Source of the DNA: Candidatus Pacearchaeota archaeon | Lineage (GTDB): Archaea; Nanobdellota; Nanobdellia; Pacearchaeales; GW2011-AR1 | Direction of reading: 5' to 3' | DNA length: 47,083 nucleotides | NCBI GenBank assembly: GCA_023132255.1 | Contig: JAGLYK010000006.1 | Coordinates: forward strand, 1-47,083 | Shown here: one piece after another, positions 31,621 through 40,416 of the stretch | Position numbering within the stretch: position 1 is the first letter of the stretch | Layout: each line of letters begins with the position of its first letter | Notes under the pieces: generated by a model | Seen by the model: only the letters and a program-made list of their open reading frames with translations | Databases searched by the model: none | Told to the model about the DNA's origin: nothing | Position numbers and translations under genes: made by a program

Positions 31621-33078
31621 TCATATTTTCTTAAAAAGAATTTCACTCTTTTTAATCTTTGTTGCACTAAACTGCTTTTTAATTTTTTCGGCACTTTCCG
31701 GAATAAATGGCCAAAGCAAATCAGCAATTTTTAAGATTGACTCTTTTAATTCATAAAGAACTTTTTTATCTCTAGTTTCCCACGGCTTTTTATTCTGAAC
31801 ATATTCATTACAAATATCAATAAAACTAAAAATTTCATTTAATACTTTATCAAATTCATAATTCTCAAAAAGTTTTTCAATTTTTGCCTCATTTAATTTT
31901 TTTAATAATTTATTTTTGCCCCCGAATACTCCATCCTGCATATCAAGGGGTACACCCTTGGGTGCAGATTTACTAATTCCAAATTTTTCAATAAGTCCGG
32001 AAACCCTTGAAACCAAGTTCCCTAATTTATTCGCGAGTTCATTATTATGCCTATCAATCAAAGCTTGCTCTGAAAAATCTCCGTCATCCCCAAAAGGCGT
32101 TTCTCTTAAAAGAAAATACCTGATTGAATCAACATTTCCGGTAATAGATATTAATTCATTCACATTGATTACTTTCCCTCGCGACTTTGAAATTTTCTTT
32201 TTATTAAATGTCCAGTATCCGTGAACAAAAATAGTTTTAGGGAGTTTGATTCCAGCAGACATTAACATAGTTGGCCAGATAACAACATGAAACCACATGA
32301 TATCTTTAGCAACAATATGCAAATCAGCGGGCCAAAATTTTGAAAATTTTTTATCATCTTTTAAATAACCAACCCCAGTAAGATAATTCAAAAGTGCATC
32401 AAACCAAACATAAGAAATATGTTTGTTATCAAAAGGCAATTTAATCCCCCAATTAAAACTTGTTCTTGAAATACTTAAATCCTGCAAATCCTCTAAACGA
32501 TTAATAATTTCTTTAACCCGAAACTTAGGCAATATAAAGTTAGGATTATCTTTATACAATTTTAAAAGCTTCTTTTTATATTTTGATAATTTAAAAAAAT
32601 AACTTTTTTCTTTTAATTTTTCTGCTTTTGTTTTATGTATTGGGCAACATCCATCAACTAAATCTCTTTCAGTATAATATGCCTCGCAACCCGTGCAATA
32701 AAGTCCCTCATATTCTCCCAAATAAATATCTCCTTTATCAAAAACTTTCTGCAGAATTTTTAAAACAACTTTTTCATGATCTTTTTCTGTTGTTCGAATA
32801 AACCGGTCATAATCAATATTTAGTTTTTTCCACGCATTCTTGAACTCAGGAACTAATTCATCAACAAACTCCTTTGGATTTTTTGTTTTTTTCTTAGCAG
32901 CAGTTTCAATTTTTTTCCCATGCTCGTCAGTTCCTGTCAAATAAAAAACATCTTCTCCTTTGAGTTTATGCCCCCTGGCAATTACATCGCCAACTATGGT
33001 TGTGTATGCGTGGCCCACATGCGGGATATCATTTGGATAATATATCGGGGTTGTAACATAAAATTTTTTCCTTGCCAT
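31621..33078 (-). CDS. metG: Methionyl-tRNA synthetase, catalytic subunit
   Basis: Charges tRNA-Met for initiation and elongation. In this 485-aa class I enzyme the HIGH motif is 'HVGH' (20-23) and the KMSKS loop is 'KISKS' (295-299). A zinc-knuckle insert with 'CTGCEAYY...CCPIHK' lies near 128-148. A palindromic element contributes residues about 372-388 ('APKGVPLDMQDG'), in the region before the anticodon-binding helices. The C-terminal tRNA-binding domain is encoded separately downstream, so the enzyme is split in two. Confidence 0.95.
   Translation of the reverse strand: MARKKFYVTTPIYYPNDIPHVGHAYTTIVGDVIARGHKLKGEDVFYLTGTDEHGKKIETAAKKKTKNPKEFVDELVPEFKNAWKKLNIDYDRFIRTTEKDHEKVVLKILQKVFDKGDIYLGEYEGLYCTGCEAYYTERDLVDGCCPIHKTKAEKLKEKSYFFKLSKYKKKLLKLYKDNPNFILPKFRVKEIINRLEDLQDLSISRTSFNWGIKLPFDNKHISYVWFDALLNYLTGVGYLKDDKKFSKFWPADLHIVAKDIMWFHVVIWPTMLMSAGIKLPKTIFVHGYWTFNKKKISKSRGKVINVNELISITGNVDSIRYFLLRETPFGDDGDFSEQALIDRHNNELANKLGNLVSRVSGLIEKFGISKSAPKGVPLDMQDGVFGGKNKLLKKLNEAKIEKLFENYEFDKVLNEIFSFIDICNEYVQNKKPWETRDKKVLYELKESILKIADLLWPFIPESAEKIKKQFSATKIKKSEILFKKI
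31918..31966 (-). repeat. In-frame palindromic element in metG
   Basis: On the minus strand it runs TGCACCCAAGGGTGTACCCC, with perfect CACCC - AA - GGGTG (31953-31964), then a weaker hairpin, then GGGGGCAAAAA. The GTACCC...GGGCAAA frame is that of the elements in topA and the MBF1-like gene. It is read in frame as residues about 372-388. Confidence 0.6.
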
Positions 33079-33153
33079 AAATAAAATACAATTACAAGAT
33101 ATAAAAAACTAACTAAAAACATTTATTAACAATAATTACTGATTAAATTAAAG

Positions 33154-34530
33154 ATGGTGGGTAAAAAACAAGAGGAAAAATTAAAGAAAAAAGCAAGAAG
33201 GCACAGCATTGCAGAAGGGATTTTCGCTTCAGCTAAAAATTCATTTGGGCATTATTATGTTTCTCCATTTGCAATAGCAATTAATTCAAGTTCATCGTTT
33301 GTTGCCATGATAAGTGCTGTTAGCGGATTGCTTGGTCCTCTAAGCCAAATGTTTGGTTCAAGACTCCCTGAAAAATTTTCCAGGAAAAAAATACTTCTTA
33401 AAACAATTTTCATTGAATCATTAATGTGGCTGCCGTTTGTTGCAATCGCGGTTTTATTTTACAAAGGAATTTTATTAGAATCACTTCCAATTTTAGTTTT
33501 ATTTTCTTTTGCATTGTATATAATTGCAGGAAATCTCGGCTACCCTGCATGGTTCTCATGGATGGGCGACATTGTTGAAAAAAAACACCGAGGAAGATGG
33601 TTCTCAAAAAGAAATTTATTAACAGGTTTTGTTTCAGTAGTTTTAGCAATCTCTGCAGCACTTTTCTTGGATTATTTTGAAAAAAATAATTGGGTAATGT
33701 TTGGGTTTATGATTTTATTTTCATTGGCACTTTTAAGCAGACTAATCTCCTGGAAAATTTTTCACAAACAATACGAACCAAAAATGAAATTAAAAAAAGG
33801 CTACTACTTCTCACTCTGGGATTTTTTGATTAACTCTAATAAAAACAACTTTGGAAAACTTGCATTATTTAGATTTTTCTTCACTTTTACAGTTGCAATT
33901 TCAACTCCTCTTTTAGTAGTTTATTTATTAAGACATTTGAATTTTTCATACACTTTATATATGATAATAATTTTTTCCGGCACAACACTTTCATTAATTA
34001 CTTTAGAGCTGTGGGGGAAATTTGCAGACAGATATGGCAATTACAAAGCCCTCTGCATCGCAGCATCAATGACCCCTTTTGTCCCGATATTATGGATTTT
34101 AAATTCAAATCCCCTTTATCTGATTTTCATACCCTCTGCAATAAACGGAATTGCATGGGCGGGAATTTACCTCGCTGAAAAAAATTTTATATATGATAAT
34201 GTAAATAATGAAAAAAGAGGTCTTGCGATTTCTTATTACAATATTTTCTGGGGTGTTGGGACTTTTTTAGGGGCATTACTCGGAGCATTTTTAATAAAAA
34301 TTTTAAACACTGATTTCATACAGCCAATAACCTTAATTTTCATCATCGGTGCAGTCGCAAGAGGAATTTCTTTACTTTGGTGGCTTCCAAAAATGAGAGA
34401 AACAAGAAAAACAAAAAAATTCACAAATTCAAAAGCATTCAACGAAATTATCCTAAAAGAATCTGTTCCGACAATTAATAAAGAAGTCCATGAAATAATG
34501 CATATAAGAAAATATTTAGATTTCATATAA
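33154..34530 (+). CDS. Major facilitator superfamily transporter
   Basis: A 458-aa permease with about twelve membrane segments. 'GPLSQMFGSRLPEKFSRKK' near 70-88 fits loop 2-3 and 'GKFADRYGNYKA' near 289-300 fits loop 8-9 of the family. The C-terminal tail is cytosolic. Substrate unknown. It may belong with envelope export or import, and no neighbour gives a hint. The gene is divergent from metG with a 75-bp gap. Confidence 0.85.
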   Translation: MVGKKQEEKLKKKARRHSIAEGIFASAKNSFGHYYVSPFAIAINSSSSFVAMISAVSGLLGPLSQMFGSRLPEKFSRKKILLKTIFIESLMWLPFVAIAVLFYKGILLESLPILVLFSFALYIIAGNLGYPAWFSWMGDIVEKKHRGRWFSKRNLLTGFVSVVLAISAALFLDYFEKNNWVMFGFMILFSLALLSRLISWKIFHKQYEPKMKLKKGYYFSLWDFLINSNKNNFGKLALFRFFFTFTVAISTPLLVVYLLRHLNFSYTLYMIIIFSGTTLSLITLELWGKFADRYGNYKALCIAASMTPFVPILWILNSNPLYLIFIPSAINGIAWAGIYLAEKNFIYDNVNNEKRGLAISYYNIFWGVGTFLGALLGAFLIKILNTDFIQPITLIFIIGAVARGISLLWWLPKMRETRKTKKFTNSKAFNEIILKESVPTINKEVHEIMHIRKYLDFI

Positions 34531-34564
34531 AAAATTATTTAAACTACTAAAATTACATTTTAAT

Positions 34565-35212
34565 ATGTTCAAAAAAAAATTATGTAAAAACTGCGGAAAT
34601 AAAATAAGTAATAAGTATGAATTTTGTCCTTATTGCGGAAACTCTTTTAATGAAAACTCTGGAGATTGGGGCATGTTAGGAAAAACAGATACAATAAATG
34701 AATTTGAGCAATTTTCTAATTCTTTGCTTGGTGGAATTGGAGGAAAGATAATTGGAGGAATGTTGGGTAAAACACTTAAAATGTTAGAGCGGGAAATACA
34801 AAAAGAATTTCATCAAAATTCAGCACCAAGAACAAATTTTGAACTGATAATAAATGGCAAGAGAATTGACCCAAAGCATATTAAGGTGGCACAGCCAATG
34901 CAGGTTGTCAAAAAACCAAGAAAATTTCTTCCAAATATTTCAAATGAATCTCTCAAAAAAATTTCAGGATTGCCAAAAAAAGAACCTCTGACAAATATCA
35001 GGAGATTAGCAGACAGAGTGATTTATGAAATTAATATGCCTGGGGTAAATTCAGTAAATGACATTTCAATAATTAAACTTGAGAGCAGCATTGAGATAAA
35101 AGCCCTTGCAGATAAAAAAGCTTATTTCAAAGTAATCCCAATAAATCTTCCAATAGTAAATTATACATTCTTAGAAGGAAAATTAGTTCTTGAGTTTGGG
35201 ATTAGGAATTGA
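34565..35212 (+). CDS. Zinc-ribbon protein with Hsp20/CS-like domain
   Basis: An N-terminal double CxxC zinc ribbon ('CKNCGN', 'CPYCGN', about 7-25) and a Gly-rich linker ('GGIGGKIIGGMLGK'). A C-terminal beta-sandwich (about 150-215) resembles Hsp20/p23-type alpha-crystallin folds ('VIYEINMPGVNSVNDISI', 'KLVLEFGI'). It is 215 aa and soluble. A chaperone role linked to a zinc ribbon is likely but not proven. It stands just after the MFS gene and before tRNA-Ile. Confidence 0.65.
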   Translation: MFKKKLCKNCGNKISNKYEFCPYCGNSFNENSGDWGMLGKTDTINEFEQFSNSLLGGIGGKIIGGMLGKTLKMLEREIQKEFHQNSAPRTNFELIINGKRIDPKHIKVAQPMQVVKKPRKFLPNISNESLKKISGLPKKEPLTNIRRLADRVIYEINMPGVNSVNDISIIKLESSIEIKALADKKAYFKVIPINLPIVNYTFLEGKLVLEFGIRN

Positions 35213-35222
35213 GCAACAAAAC

Positions 35223-35230
35223 TTATAAAT
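35223..35230 (+). promoter_or_regulatory. TATA box of tRNA-Ile
   Basis: TTATAAAT lies 25 bp before the first tRNA base, the normal archaeal spacing. The GNAT gene begins 12 bp after the tRNA and has no separate promoter in that gap, so it may be read from the same one. Confidence 0.6.
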
Positions 35231-35254
35231 AACTTAATTCTTTGAATTTTATCT

Positions 35255-35328
35255 GAGCCTGTAGTTCAGTCTGGCAGAACGCTGCTCTGATAAGGCAGAG
35301 GTCCACGGTTCAAATCCGTGCAGGCTCA
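35255..35328 (+). tRNA. tRNA-Ile(GAU)
   Basis: A 74-nt cloverleaf. Acceptor GAGCCTG pairs with CAGGCTC, with discriminator A. Anticodon stem CTGCT/GGCAG holds loop CTGATAA, giving anticodon GAU. T-arm is CACGG-TTCAAAT-CCGTG. No intron and no encoded CCA. It is 12 bp upstream of the GNAT start. Confidence 0.96.
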
Positions 35329-35339
35329 TATGTTTTAAT

Positions 35340-35795
35340 ATGAAAATAAGAAAAGGAGAAATTAAAGATTTTAAAAAACTTTCTTGGGGTTGGCCTAATT
35401 CTAAAAAATTGTTGAAAAAATATATAAAAGGAATAAAGGAAAAAAAACAAGATTTTTTGGTTGTTGAAGAAGGAAAATTATTAATTGGTGAAATACATTT
35501 CTTTTGGGAAAACGAAGATAAACAAAAAGCAGATACAAAAAAGAGGGTTTATTTATGTGCTTTTCGAATACATAAAAAATTTCAAGGAAGGGGAATTGGG
35601 ACTAAATTGATTAATGACGCATTTGAGTATATTAAGAAAAAGGGGTTTAATGAAGTTACGATTGGTTCGTATAAAGAAGAAAAACGAACCCAAAGATATT
35701 ATAAAAAGTTGGGATTTAATAAAAAAGTTAAAATAGACTTAGATAATTCTGGAAAAATTCCTAAAGAGTTTATTCTTTTTCTAAAAAAATTATAA
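35340..35795 (+). CDS. GNAT family N-acetyltransferase
   Basis: A 151-aa acetyl-CoA transferase. The acetyl-CoA loop is 'FQGRGIGTKLI' (about 81-91), following 'LCAFRIHKKF', and a C-terminal strand-helix 'QRYYKKLGFNKK' (about 120-131) is typical. It could acetylate a small molecule or a protein N-terminus; the substrate is not visible. It begins 12 bp after tRNA-Ile. Confidence 0.9.
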   Translation: MKIRKGEIKDFKKLSWGWPNSKKLLKKYIKGIKEKKQDFLVVEEGKLLIGEIHFFWENEDKQKADTKKRVYLCAFRIHKKFQGRGIGTKLINDAFEYIKKKGFNEVTIGSYKEEKRTQRYYKKLGFNKKVKIDLDNSGKIPKEFILFLKKL

Positions 35796-35850
35796 TTCAT
35801 TGAAAATTTTTTAACCAAACCTTTAAAAATTAAAATTCTCTCAATGTTTT

Positions 35851-36456
35851 ATGACAGAAAAAGAATCTAAAAAAAATCCAAAGAGTGCAAGAGGGCTTTA
35901 TTATTATTTAAGGCAGGCATGGAAAAAACCTGACAAGAAAACTCTTCGGGAAAGAATGATTGCGTGGAGGAAGTCGGGGGTGTTTACGAAAGTTGATAAA
36001 CCACTTAGATTAGACCGGGCACGAGCCCTGGGTTATAAAGATAAAAAAGGATTTGTCATAATTAGAATAAGAGTCAGAAGGGGCGGGCACAAAAGACCAA
36101 GGCCGAACAAAGGAAGAAGGTCAAAAAGACTTCACACAAGAAAAACTTTGAAGATGAATTACAGGTGGATTGCAGAACAAAGAGTTGCGAGGAAATACAA
36201 AAACCTTGAAGTGTTGAATTCTTATGAAATTGGAAAAGATGGAGTTCATTATTTTTATGAAGTGATTTGTGTTGACCCGAGCAAGCCGGAAATAAAAAAT
36301 GACAGAACAATAAACTGGATTTGCAATTTGAAAAACAAAAAACGCCCAATGAGAGGACTGACTTCTGCAGGAAAAAAATCAAGGGGATTAAGAAGCAAAC
36401 ATCCAACAAACAAATCAAGACCAAGTGTGAGAGCAGGGAAGAGGCGAGGGAAGTGA
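35851..36456 (+). CDS. rpl15e: Ribosomal protein L15e
   Basis: A large-subunit ribosomal protein found in archaea and eukaryotes but not bacteria. The 201-aa protein has the family landmarks 'SARGLYYYLRQAW' (about 10-22), 'RVRRGGHKRPRPNKGRR' (about 74-90) and 'LTSAGKKSRGLR' (about 171-182), and is strongly basic with a Lys/Arg tail. It is followed after 1 bp by the 144-aa gene, so the two are translated together. Confidence 0.97.
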   Translation: MTEKESKKNPKSARGLYYYLRQAWKKPDKKTLRERMIAWRKSGVFTKVDKPLRLDRARALGYKDKKGFVIIRIRVRRGGHKRPRPNKGRRSKRLHTRKTLKMNYRWIAEQRVARKYKNLEVLNSYEIGKDGVHYFYEVICVDPSKPEIKNDRTINWICNLKNKKRPMRGLTSAGKKSRGLRSKHPTNKSRPSVRAGKRRGK

Positions 36457-36457
36457 A

Positions 36458-36892
36458 ATGAGTTTAGGAAATCAATTTCGTTCAGAAGAAATCGCACAAG
36501 ATTTAGAAGAAGCATCCCTTATTGATATAAAAGATAAATTATTTGATTTAATCGATATTTTTCATGCAGAATTAAAAAAATTCCCACAAATAAGAGATTC
36601 TGGTGAAATATTTAAAAAAGGCGTAGAATTATTCGGGATTGAAAATCATTCTGCATTTCTTTATCGAAGTGCATTGATTCGAAAGCAAATTTTAGGATTG
36701 GGTTTAGAGAAGCAAATGCCTGAAATTATTGACGGGATGAATCAAACATGTAAAAGGGTTTTAGTTTCAGATTTAAAAGGCACTTATTCTATTGAACAAT
36801 ATCAACAAATTTCAAGAGCAAATTCTTATGCACTTTTCCAATTTGGACTTGATTATGTAAACAAGTGGAGCATGTATGATAATTTATTTTAA
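36458..36892 (+). CDS. Hypothetical protein downstream of rpl15e (144 aa)
   Basis: Not recognised. It is soluble and mostly helical ('LFDLIDIFHAELKKF', 'FQFGLDYVNKWSMYD'), with no cysteine pair or signal. Start ATG lies 1 bp after the L15e stop, so it is co-translated with a ribosomal protein. Followed by an A/T-rich gap (36893-37006) with no feature I can name. Confidence 0.6.
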   Translation: MSLGNQFRSEEIAQDLEEASLIDIKDKLFDLIDIFHAELKKFPQIRDSGEIFKKGVELFGIENHSAFLYRSALIRKQILGLGLEKQMPEIIDGMNQTCKRVLVSDLKGTYSIEQYQQISRANSYALFQFGLDYVNKWSMYDNLF

Positions 36893-37006
36893 TAGGAAAA
36901 AATAATCTTAATTTTTTTCTTTGTTTTATTAAAATTTGTTCTTTATTAACTACTGGCTAACAAATCGAAATTTTTTCATTTGACAAACATCCCACTAAAA
37001 GCATAA

Positions 37007-37201
37007 CTAATCGTCACTCCTAAAATCATAAAGAGGTTTATAGCTATCTACATCAACACCAATGCGAGTGTAAATTGTTGCGACCTTCTTTTCACGAAAA
37101 TAATTTCTGCCATTTAATTCAGCAATCTTTCCTTCACCTGCCTTTTCTCTCCTTAATGCTTCTTCTATTGTTAAAATTCCTATATAAATTTTAAAGCACA
37201 A
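37007..37201 (-). CDS. Possible small gene with TTG start (64 aa)
   Basis: A weak call. The frame opens with TTG and has no in-frame ATG. It codes for 'LRREKAGEGKIAELNGRNYF', charged and plausible as protein. A TATA-like TTTATATA on the minus strand (37180-37187) lies inside the first codons, which argues that the real start is later or that this is not a gene. No known family matches. Confidence 0.35.
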   Translation of the reverse strand: MCFKIYIGILTIEEALRREKAGEGKIAELNGRNYFREKKVATIYTRIGVDVDSYKPLYDFRSDD

Positions 37202-37234
37202 ACTTATTTAAACTTTAGCATTTTTATTTCTTTT

Positions 37235-37516
37235 ATGAACCACGAGGAAAAACATTTCACAACAGAACAAGCAAAAGAAATTGGAGAAAAACTTGGGATA
37301 AAGTGGGACAAATTTAATGTTGGGCAATTTCGTATTGGAATGGATGTTGAACTTGAACACGGAACTATTGACTCTAACACAAATGTTACAGACGACAACC
37401 CATTAATCACAGGAAAAATTACTTTAGCTCATTTAAATGAATTTCCAGATTACTATACTCGACTTGAAAAAATGGAAGAAGATGCTGAAGCAGAATTAGT
37501 TAGCGAAAATGTTTAG
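37235..37516 (+). CDS. DUF5661-like small protein (93 aa)
   Basis: Matches the conserved DUF5661 pattern: 'EQAKEIGEKLGIKWDKF' (about 10-26), 'FRIGMDVELEHG' (32-43) and 'GKITLAHLNEFPDYYTRL' (about 61-78). Family function unknown. It ends inside the convergent hypothetical gene, with 17 bp overlap, so both tails share DNA. Confidence 0.8.
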   Translation: MNHEEKHFTTEQAKEIGEKLGIKWDKFNVGQFRIGMDVELEHGTIDSNTNVTDDNPLITGKITLAHLNEFPDYYTRLEKMEEDAEAELVSENV

Positions 37517-37775
37517 ATAAAAAAGGATTTTCTGATATGGCATACCATCTATCTTCAAGACCTATAACATTGTCAGCGTTAGGAAATGGAGATTCTCCTT
37601 CATAACAAAGAGCTTTTAATTTACTAGGAGACGAATTTCCTAAAATCGTATAAAGTTTTTCCCCTTCAACCACCAATAAAAAATCTTCTACATTTCTTCC
37701 ATATCCATAAAAATCATAATACTCTTCCAATCCTTTTCCCCTTACTACTCTTATCTTTTTTGCTTCATCAATCAT
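37500..37775 (-). CDS. Hypothetical protein (91 aa), convergent with DUF5661 gene
   Basis: Not recognised. Soluble, with beta-rich 'EDFLLVVEGEKLYTILG' and an acidic/aromatic start 'GLEEYYDFYGYGRNVED'. Overlaps the DUF5661 gene tail to tail by 17 bp. The intervening layout (two small unknown proteins plus the weak 37007-37201 frame) is not assigned to any system. Confidence 0.6.
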   Translation of the reverse strand: MIDEAKKIRVVRGKGLEEYYDFYGYGRNVEDFLLVVEGEKLYTILGNSSPSKLKALCYEGESPFPNADNVIGLEDRWYAISENPFLSKHFR

Positions 37776-37864
37776 AAAATTATAAAATTTATAGTTTTAA
37801 ATAAATTTATATTCTAAAGTATACACATCCCAAATCTTAAAAACTCATTCTTCCTAATTTAATT

Positions 37865-38104
37865 ATGGTGATAAATCTATTTTATGTTATAGCAATTATC
37901 GGGCTATCCTTAATTATTCTCGGAACTTTTTTGCTGTCTCTAAAAAAGCGAATGAAAAAAATAATATTTATGTTGCTGTTAATTGGGGGAATCTGTTTGT
38001 TAATTTATAGCTTCTACATCCAGGACATAATATTTATAATTCTACAATCAGTTTATATTATCATAACAATTTACGGATTAATTAAACTCTATCATTTAAG
38101 ATGA
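37865..38104 (+). CDS. Small membrane protein upstream of DNA ligase (79 aa)
   Basis: Two to three membrane helices (about 3-26, 33-52 and 55-75) joined by a short basic loop 'KKRMKK'. Not recognised. Its stop overlaps the ligase start (ATGA), so the two are translationally coupled, but no functional link is evident. Confidence 0.65.
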   Translation: MVINLFYVIAIIGLSLIILGTFLLSLKKRMKKIIFMLLLIGGICLLIYSFYIQDIIFIILQSVYIIITIYGLIKLYHLR

Positions 38105-39804
38105 ACTACAAAAAACTCGCACAGCTTTATGAAGATTTGTCTTCAACAACAAAAAGACTTGAAAAAATAAAAATACTTTCTAAATTTTTAAAACACCTTT
38201 CTGAATCAGACAGAGATGTTATGTATCTGTTACAAGGAGATATTTATCCAGAGTATGATGAAAGAAAAATTGGGATAAGTAATCAGCTCGCAATAAAAGC
38301 AATTTCAAAAGCAACAGGAACAGAGCCGAAAAAAATAATTCACGAATGGAAGATTGTCGGGGATTTAGGAAAGACTTCTGAAAAATTTACCCTCCACAAA
38401 AAACAAGCAACACTTCATTCACATGTTATAACCACTGAAAAAGTTTTGGAGAATTTAAGGAAACTTCCGGAATTAGAAGGCAAGGGAACAGTGAATAAAA
38501 AATTAGCATTAATCACAGAACTCCTGACATCTGCAGAACCTCTGGAAGCCAAATACTTGATTAGAACACTAATAGGAGATTTAAGAATTGGTGTTCAGGA
38601 AAGCACAATACGAGAGGCGCTTTCTTCTGCGTTTTTTGACAGAGACAAAGAAGCCTCAACAAAAATACAAGAAGCAATAGACAAGTCAAACGATGTTGCT
38701 CTGGTTTTTGATATTGCGAAAAAAGGGAAAATAAAAGACTTGGAAAAAGTGTCTTTAGAAGTTGGCAAGCCAATCAAAGCCATGCTCCCAAAAAAAGTAC
38801 CGACAATAAAAGAGGGTTTCAAGGAAGTTGGAAAACCCTGTATAATAGAATACAAATACGACGGATTTAGGTCCATTATTCACAGGCAGGGAAACAAAGT
38901 CATGATTTTCACGAGGAGCCTGGAAAATGTGACAAAACAATTTCCAGAGGTTGTTGAATACATAAAAAAATATGTAAAAGGAAATTCATTTATTCTTGAC
39001 TCAGAAGCAGTTGGTTATGACAAAAAAACAAAAGAGTATAAACCTTTTCAGGAAATAAGCCAGAGAATAAGAAGAAAATACAATATTGAAAAACTCCAGA
39101 GAGAACTGCCAGTAGAAGTAAATGTTTTTGATATTTTATTTTACAATGGAAAGTCTTTATTAAAAGAGCCTTTTGAAAAAAGAACAGCAATAGTAAAAAA
39201 GATAATTGAGAATCATCCTTACAAAATAATTTGCGCAAAACAAATTACAACCAGTGATGAAAAAAAGGCAAAAGAATTTTACAAGAAAGCATTAAAAAAT
39301 AATCAAGAAGGAGTTATGATGAAAAATATAAAGTCTTCGTACAGGCCAGGAAGGAGAGTGGGCAATATGGTGAAGATGAAACCTGAAGAAAAGGATTTGG
39401 ACTTGGTAATAACTGGTGCAGAATATGGAACAGGAAAAAGAAGTGGCTGGCTTTCGAGTTTTATACTTTCATGCAGGAACGAGGAAAAATATTTAGAGAT
39501 TGGGAAAGTTGGAACCGGAATCAAGGAGAAAAAAGAACAAGGAATTTCATTTGAAGAATTAACAAAACTGCTTAAACCATTAATCACAAAAGAAAAAGGA
39601 AGATATGTAAAAATAAAACCAAAAATTGTCGTCGCAGTAACCTACCAGGAAATACAAACCTCCCCGAACTATGATTCAGGTTTTGCATTGAGGTTTCCAA
39701 GGTTTACTGCACTCAGACCAGACAAACCACTTTCAGAAATAGCAAACCTAAATGAAGTCAAAAAAGATTTTAAAAAGCAAAAAAGAAATTATCATTACGG
39801 GTAG
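38101..39804 (+). CDS. lig: ATP-dependent DNA ligase
   Basis: Seals nicks in DNA during replication and repair. The 567-aa archaeal ligase has an N-terminal DNA-binding domain (about 1-220) and a catalytic core with nucleotidyl motif I 'EYKYDGFR' with Lys252, motif III 'FILDSEAVGYD' and motif IV 'EGVMMKN', then the OB-fold with motif V 'MVKMKPEEKDLDLVI' (about 423-437). Its start overlaps the small membrane gene by 4 bp. Confidence 0.96.
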   Translation: MNYKKLAQLYEDLSSTTKRLEKIKILSKFLKHLSESDRDVMYLLQGDIYPEYDERKIGISNQLAIKAISKATGTEPKKIIHEWKIVGDLGKTSEKFTLHKKQATLHSHVITTEKVLENLRKLPELEGKGTVNKKLALITELLTSAEPLEAKYLIRTLIGDLRIGVQESTIREALSSAFFDRDKEASTKIQEAIDKSNDVALVFDIAKKGKIKDLEKVSLEVGKPIKAMLPKKVPTIKEGFKEVGKPCIIEYKYDGFRSIIHRQGNKVMIFTRSLENVTKQFPEVVEYIKKYVKGNSFILDSEAVGYDKKTKEYKPFQEISQRIRRKYNIEKLQRELPVEVNVFDILFYNGKSLLKEPFEKRTAIVKKIIENHPYKIICAKQITTSDEKKAKEFYKKALKNNQEGVMMKNIKSSYRPGRRVGNMVKMKPEEKDLDLVITGAEYGTGKRSGWLSSFILSCRNEEKYLEIGKVGTGIKEKKEQGISFEELTKLLKPLITKEKGRYVKIKPKIVVAVTYQEIQTSPNYDSGFALRFPRFTALRPDKPLSEIANLNEVKKDFKKQKRNYHYG

Positions 39805-39805
39805 G

Positions 39806-39813
39806 TTTATAAA
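39806..39813 (+). promoter_or_regulatory. TATA box of tbp
   Basis: TTTATAAA lies 25-32 bp before the tbp ATG (39838), giving a start near or at the codon, i.e. a nearly leaderless transcript. Confidence 0.5.
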
Positions 39814-39837
39814 CTAATTTTTATATAATAAATCAAG

Positions 39838-40404
39838 ATGGCTGGAAAAAAATCTAAAAGCAACTATAAAATCCAAAACATTGTTGCTACCACTTCTTTA
39901 GGAAAGCCAATTCCCCTGACAAAATTGGCAAGAACACAGCCAAACACCGAATACAACCCGGAAACTTTTCCAGGTCTTGTTCTAAGAGTTAAAGAACCAA
40001 AATCAGCAGTTCTTGTTTTCTCTTCGGGAAATCTTGTTTGCACAGGAACAAAATCAGTTGCCCAAGTAAGACTGGTAATTAAAGCAGTAATAAAACAATT
40101 AAGAAAAATAAATGTCAACATCACAATAAAACCAGTCATAACTGTCCAGAACATTGTTGCTTCGGGAACAATCAATCTCAAACTTAATTTAAACTTTTTG
40201 GCGCTGGAAATGCAAAACACAGAATACGAGCCAGAGCAATTTCCAGGACTTGTTTACAAACTAATAGAACCAAACGCAACATTTTTGCTTTTCAGCAACG
40301 GAAAACTTGTTTGCACAGGAACAAAAAACAAGCAGCAATTAGAATTTAGTATGCAGCAACTTTTAAAAGATGTTAAGAAGGCGTTGAAGAATTATAAGAA
40401 GTAG
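39838..40404 (+). CDS. tbp: TATA-binding protein
   Basis: Binds TATA boxes and starts transcription with TFB. The 188-aa protein has two direct repeats, each with 'IQNIVATTSLGKPI' or 'VQNIVASGTINLKL' and 'PGLVLRVKEPKSAVLVFSSG' or 'PGLVYKLIEPNATFLLFSNG', then 'KLVCTGTK'. The phenylalanines that bend DNA are in the 'LVF'/'LLF' strands. No acidic tail is present. The window shows only one copy. Confidence 0.97.
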   Translation: MAGKKSKSNYKIQNIVATTSLGKPIPLTKLARTQPNTEYNPETFPGLVLRVKEPKSAVLVFSSGNLVCTGTKSVAQVRLVIKAVIKQLRKINVNITIKPVITVQNIVASGTINLKLNLNFLALEMQNTEYEPEQFPGLVYKLIEPNATFLLFSNGKLVCTGTKNKQQLEFSMQQLLKDVKKALKNYKK

Positions 40405-40416
40405 TGAGATTTTAAA

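Noticed and set aside
31620-31727. Longer start for the 68-aa metG-operon gene
   Set aside because: The added codons lie in metG. The ATG at 31619 follows the metG stop and fits coupled translation.
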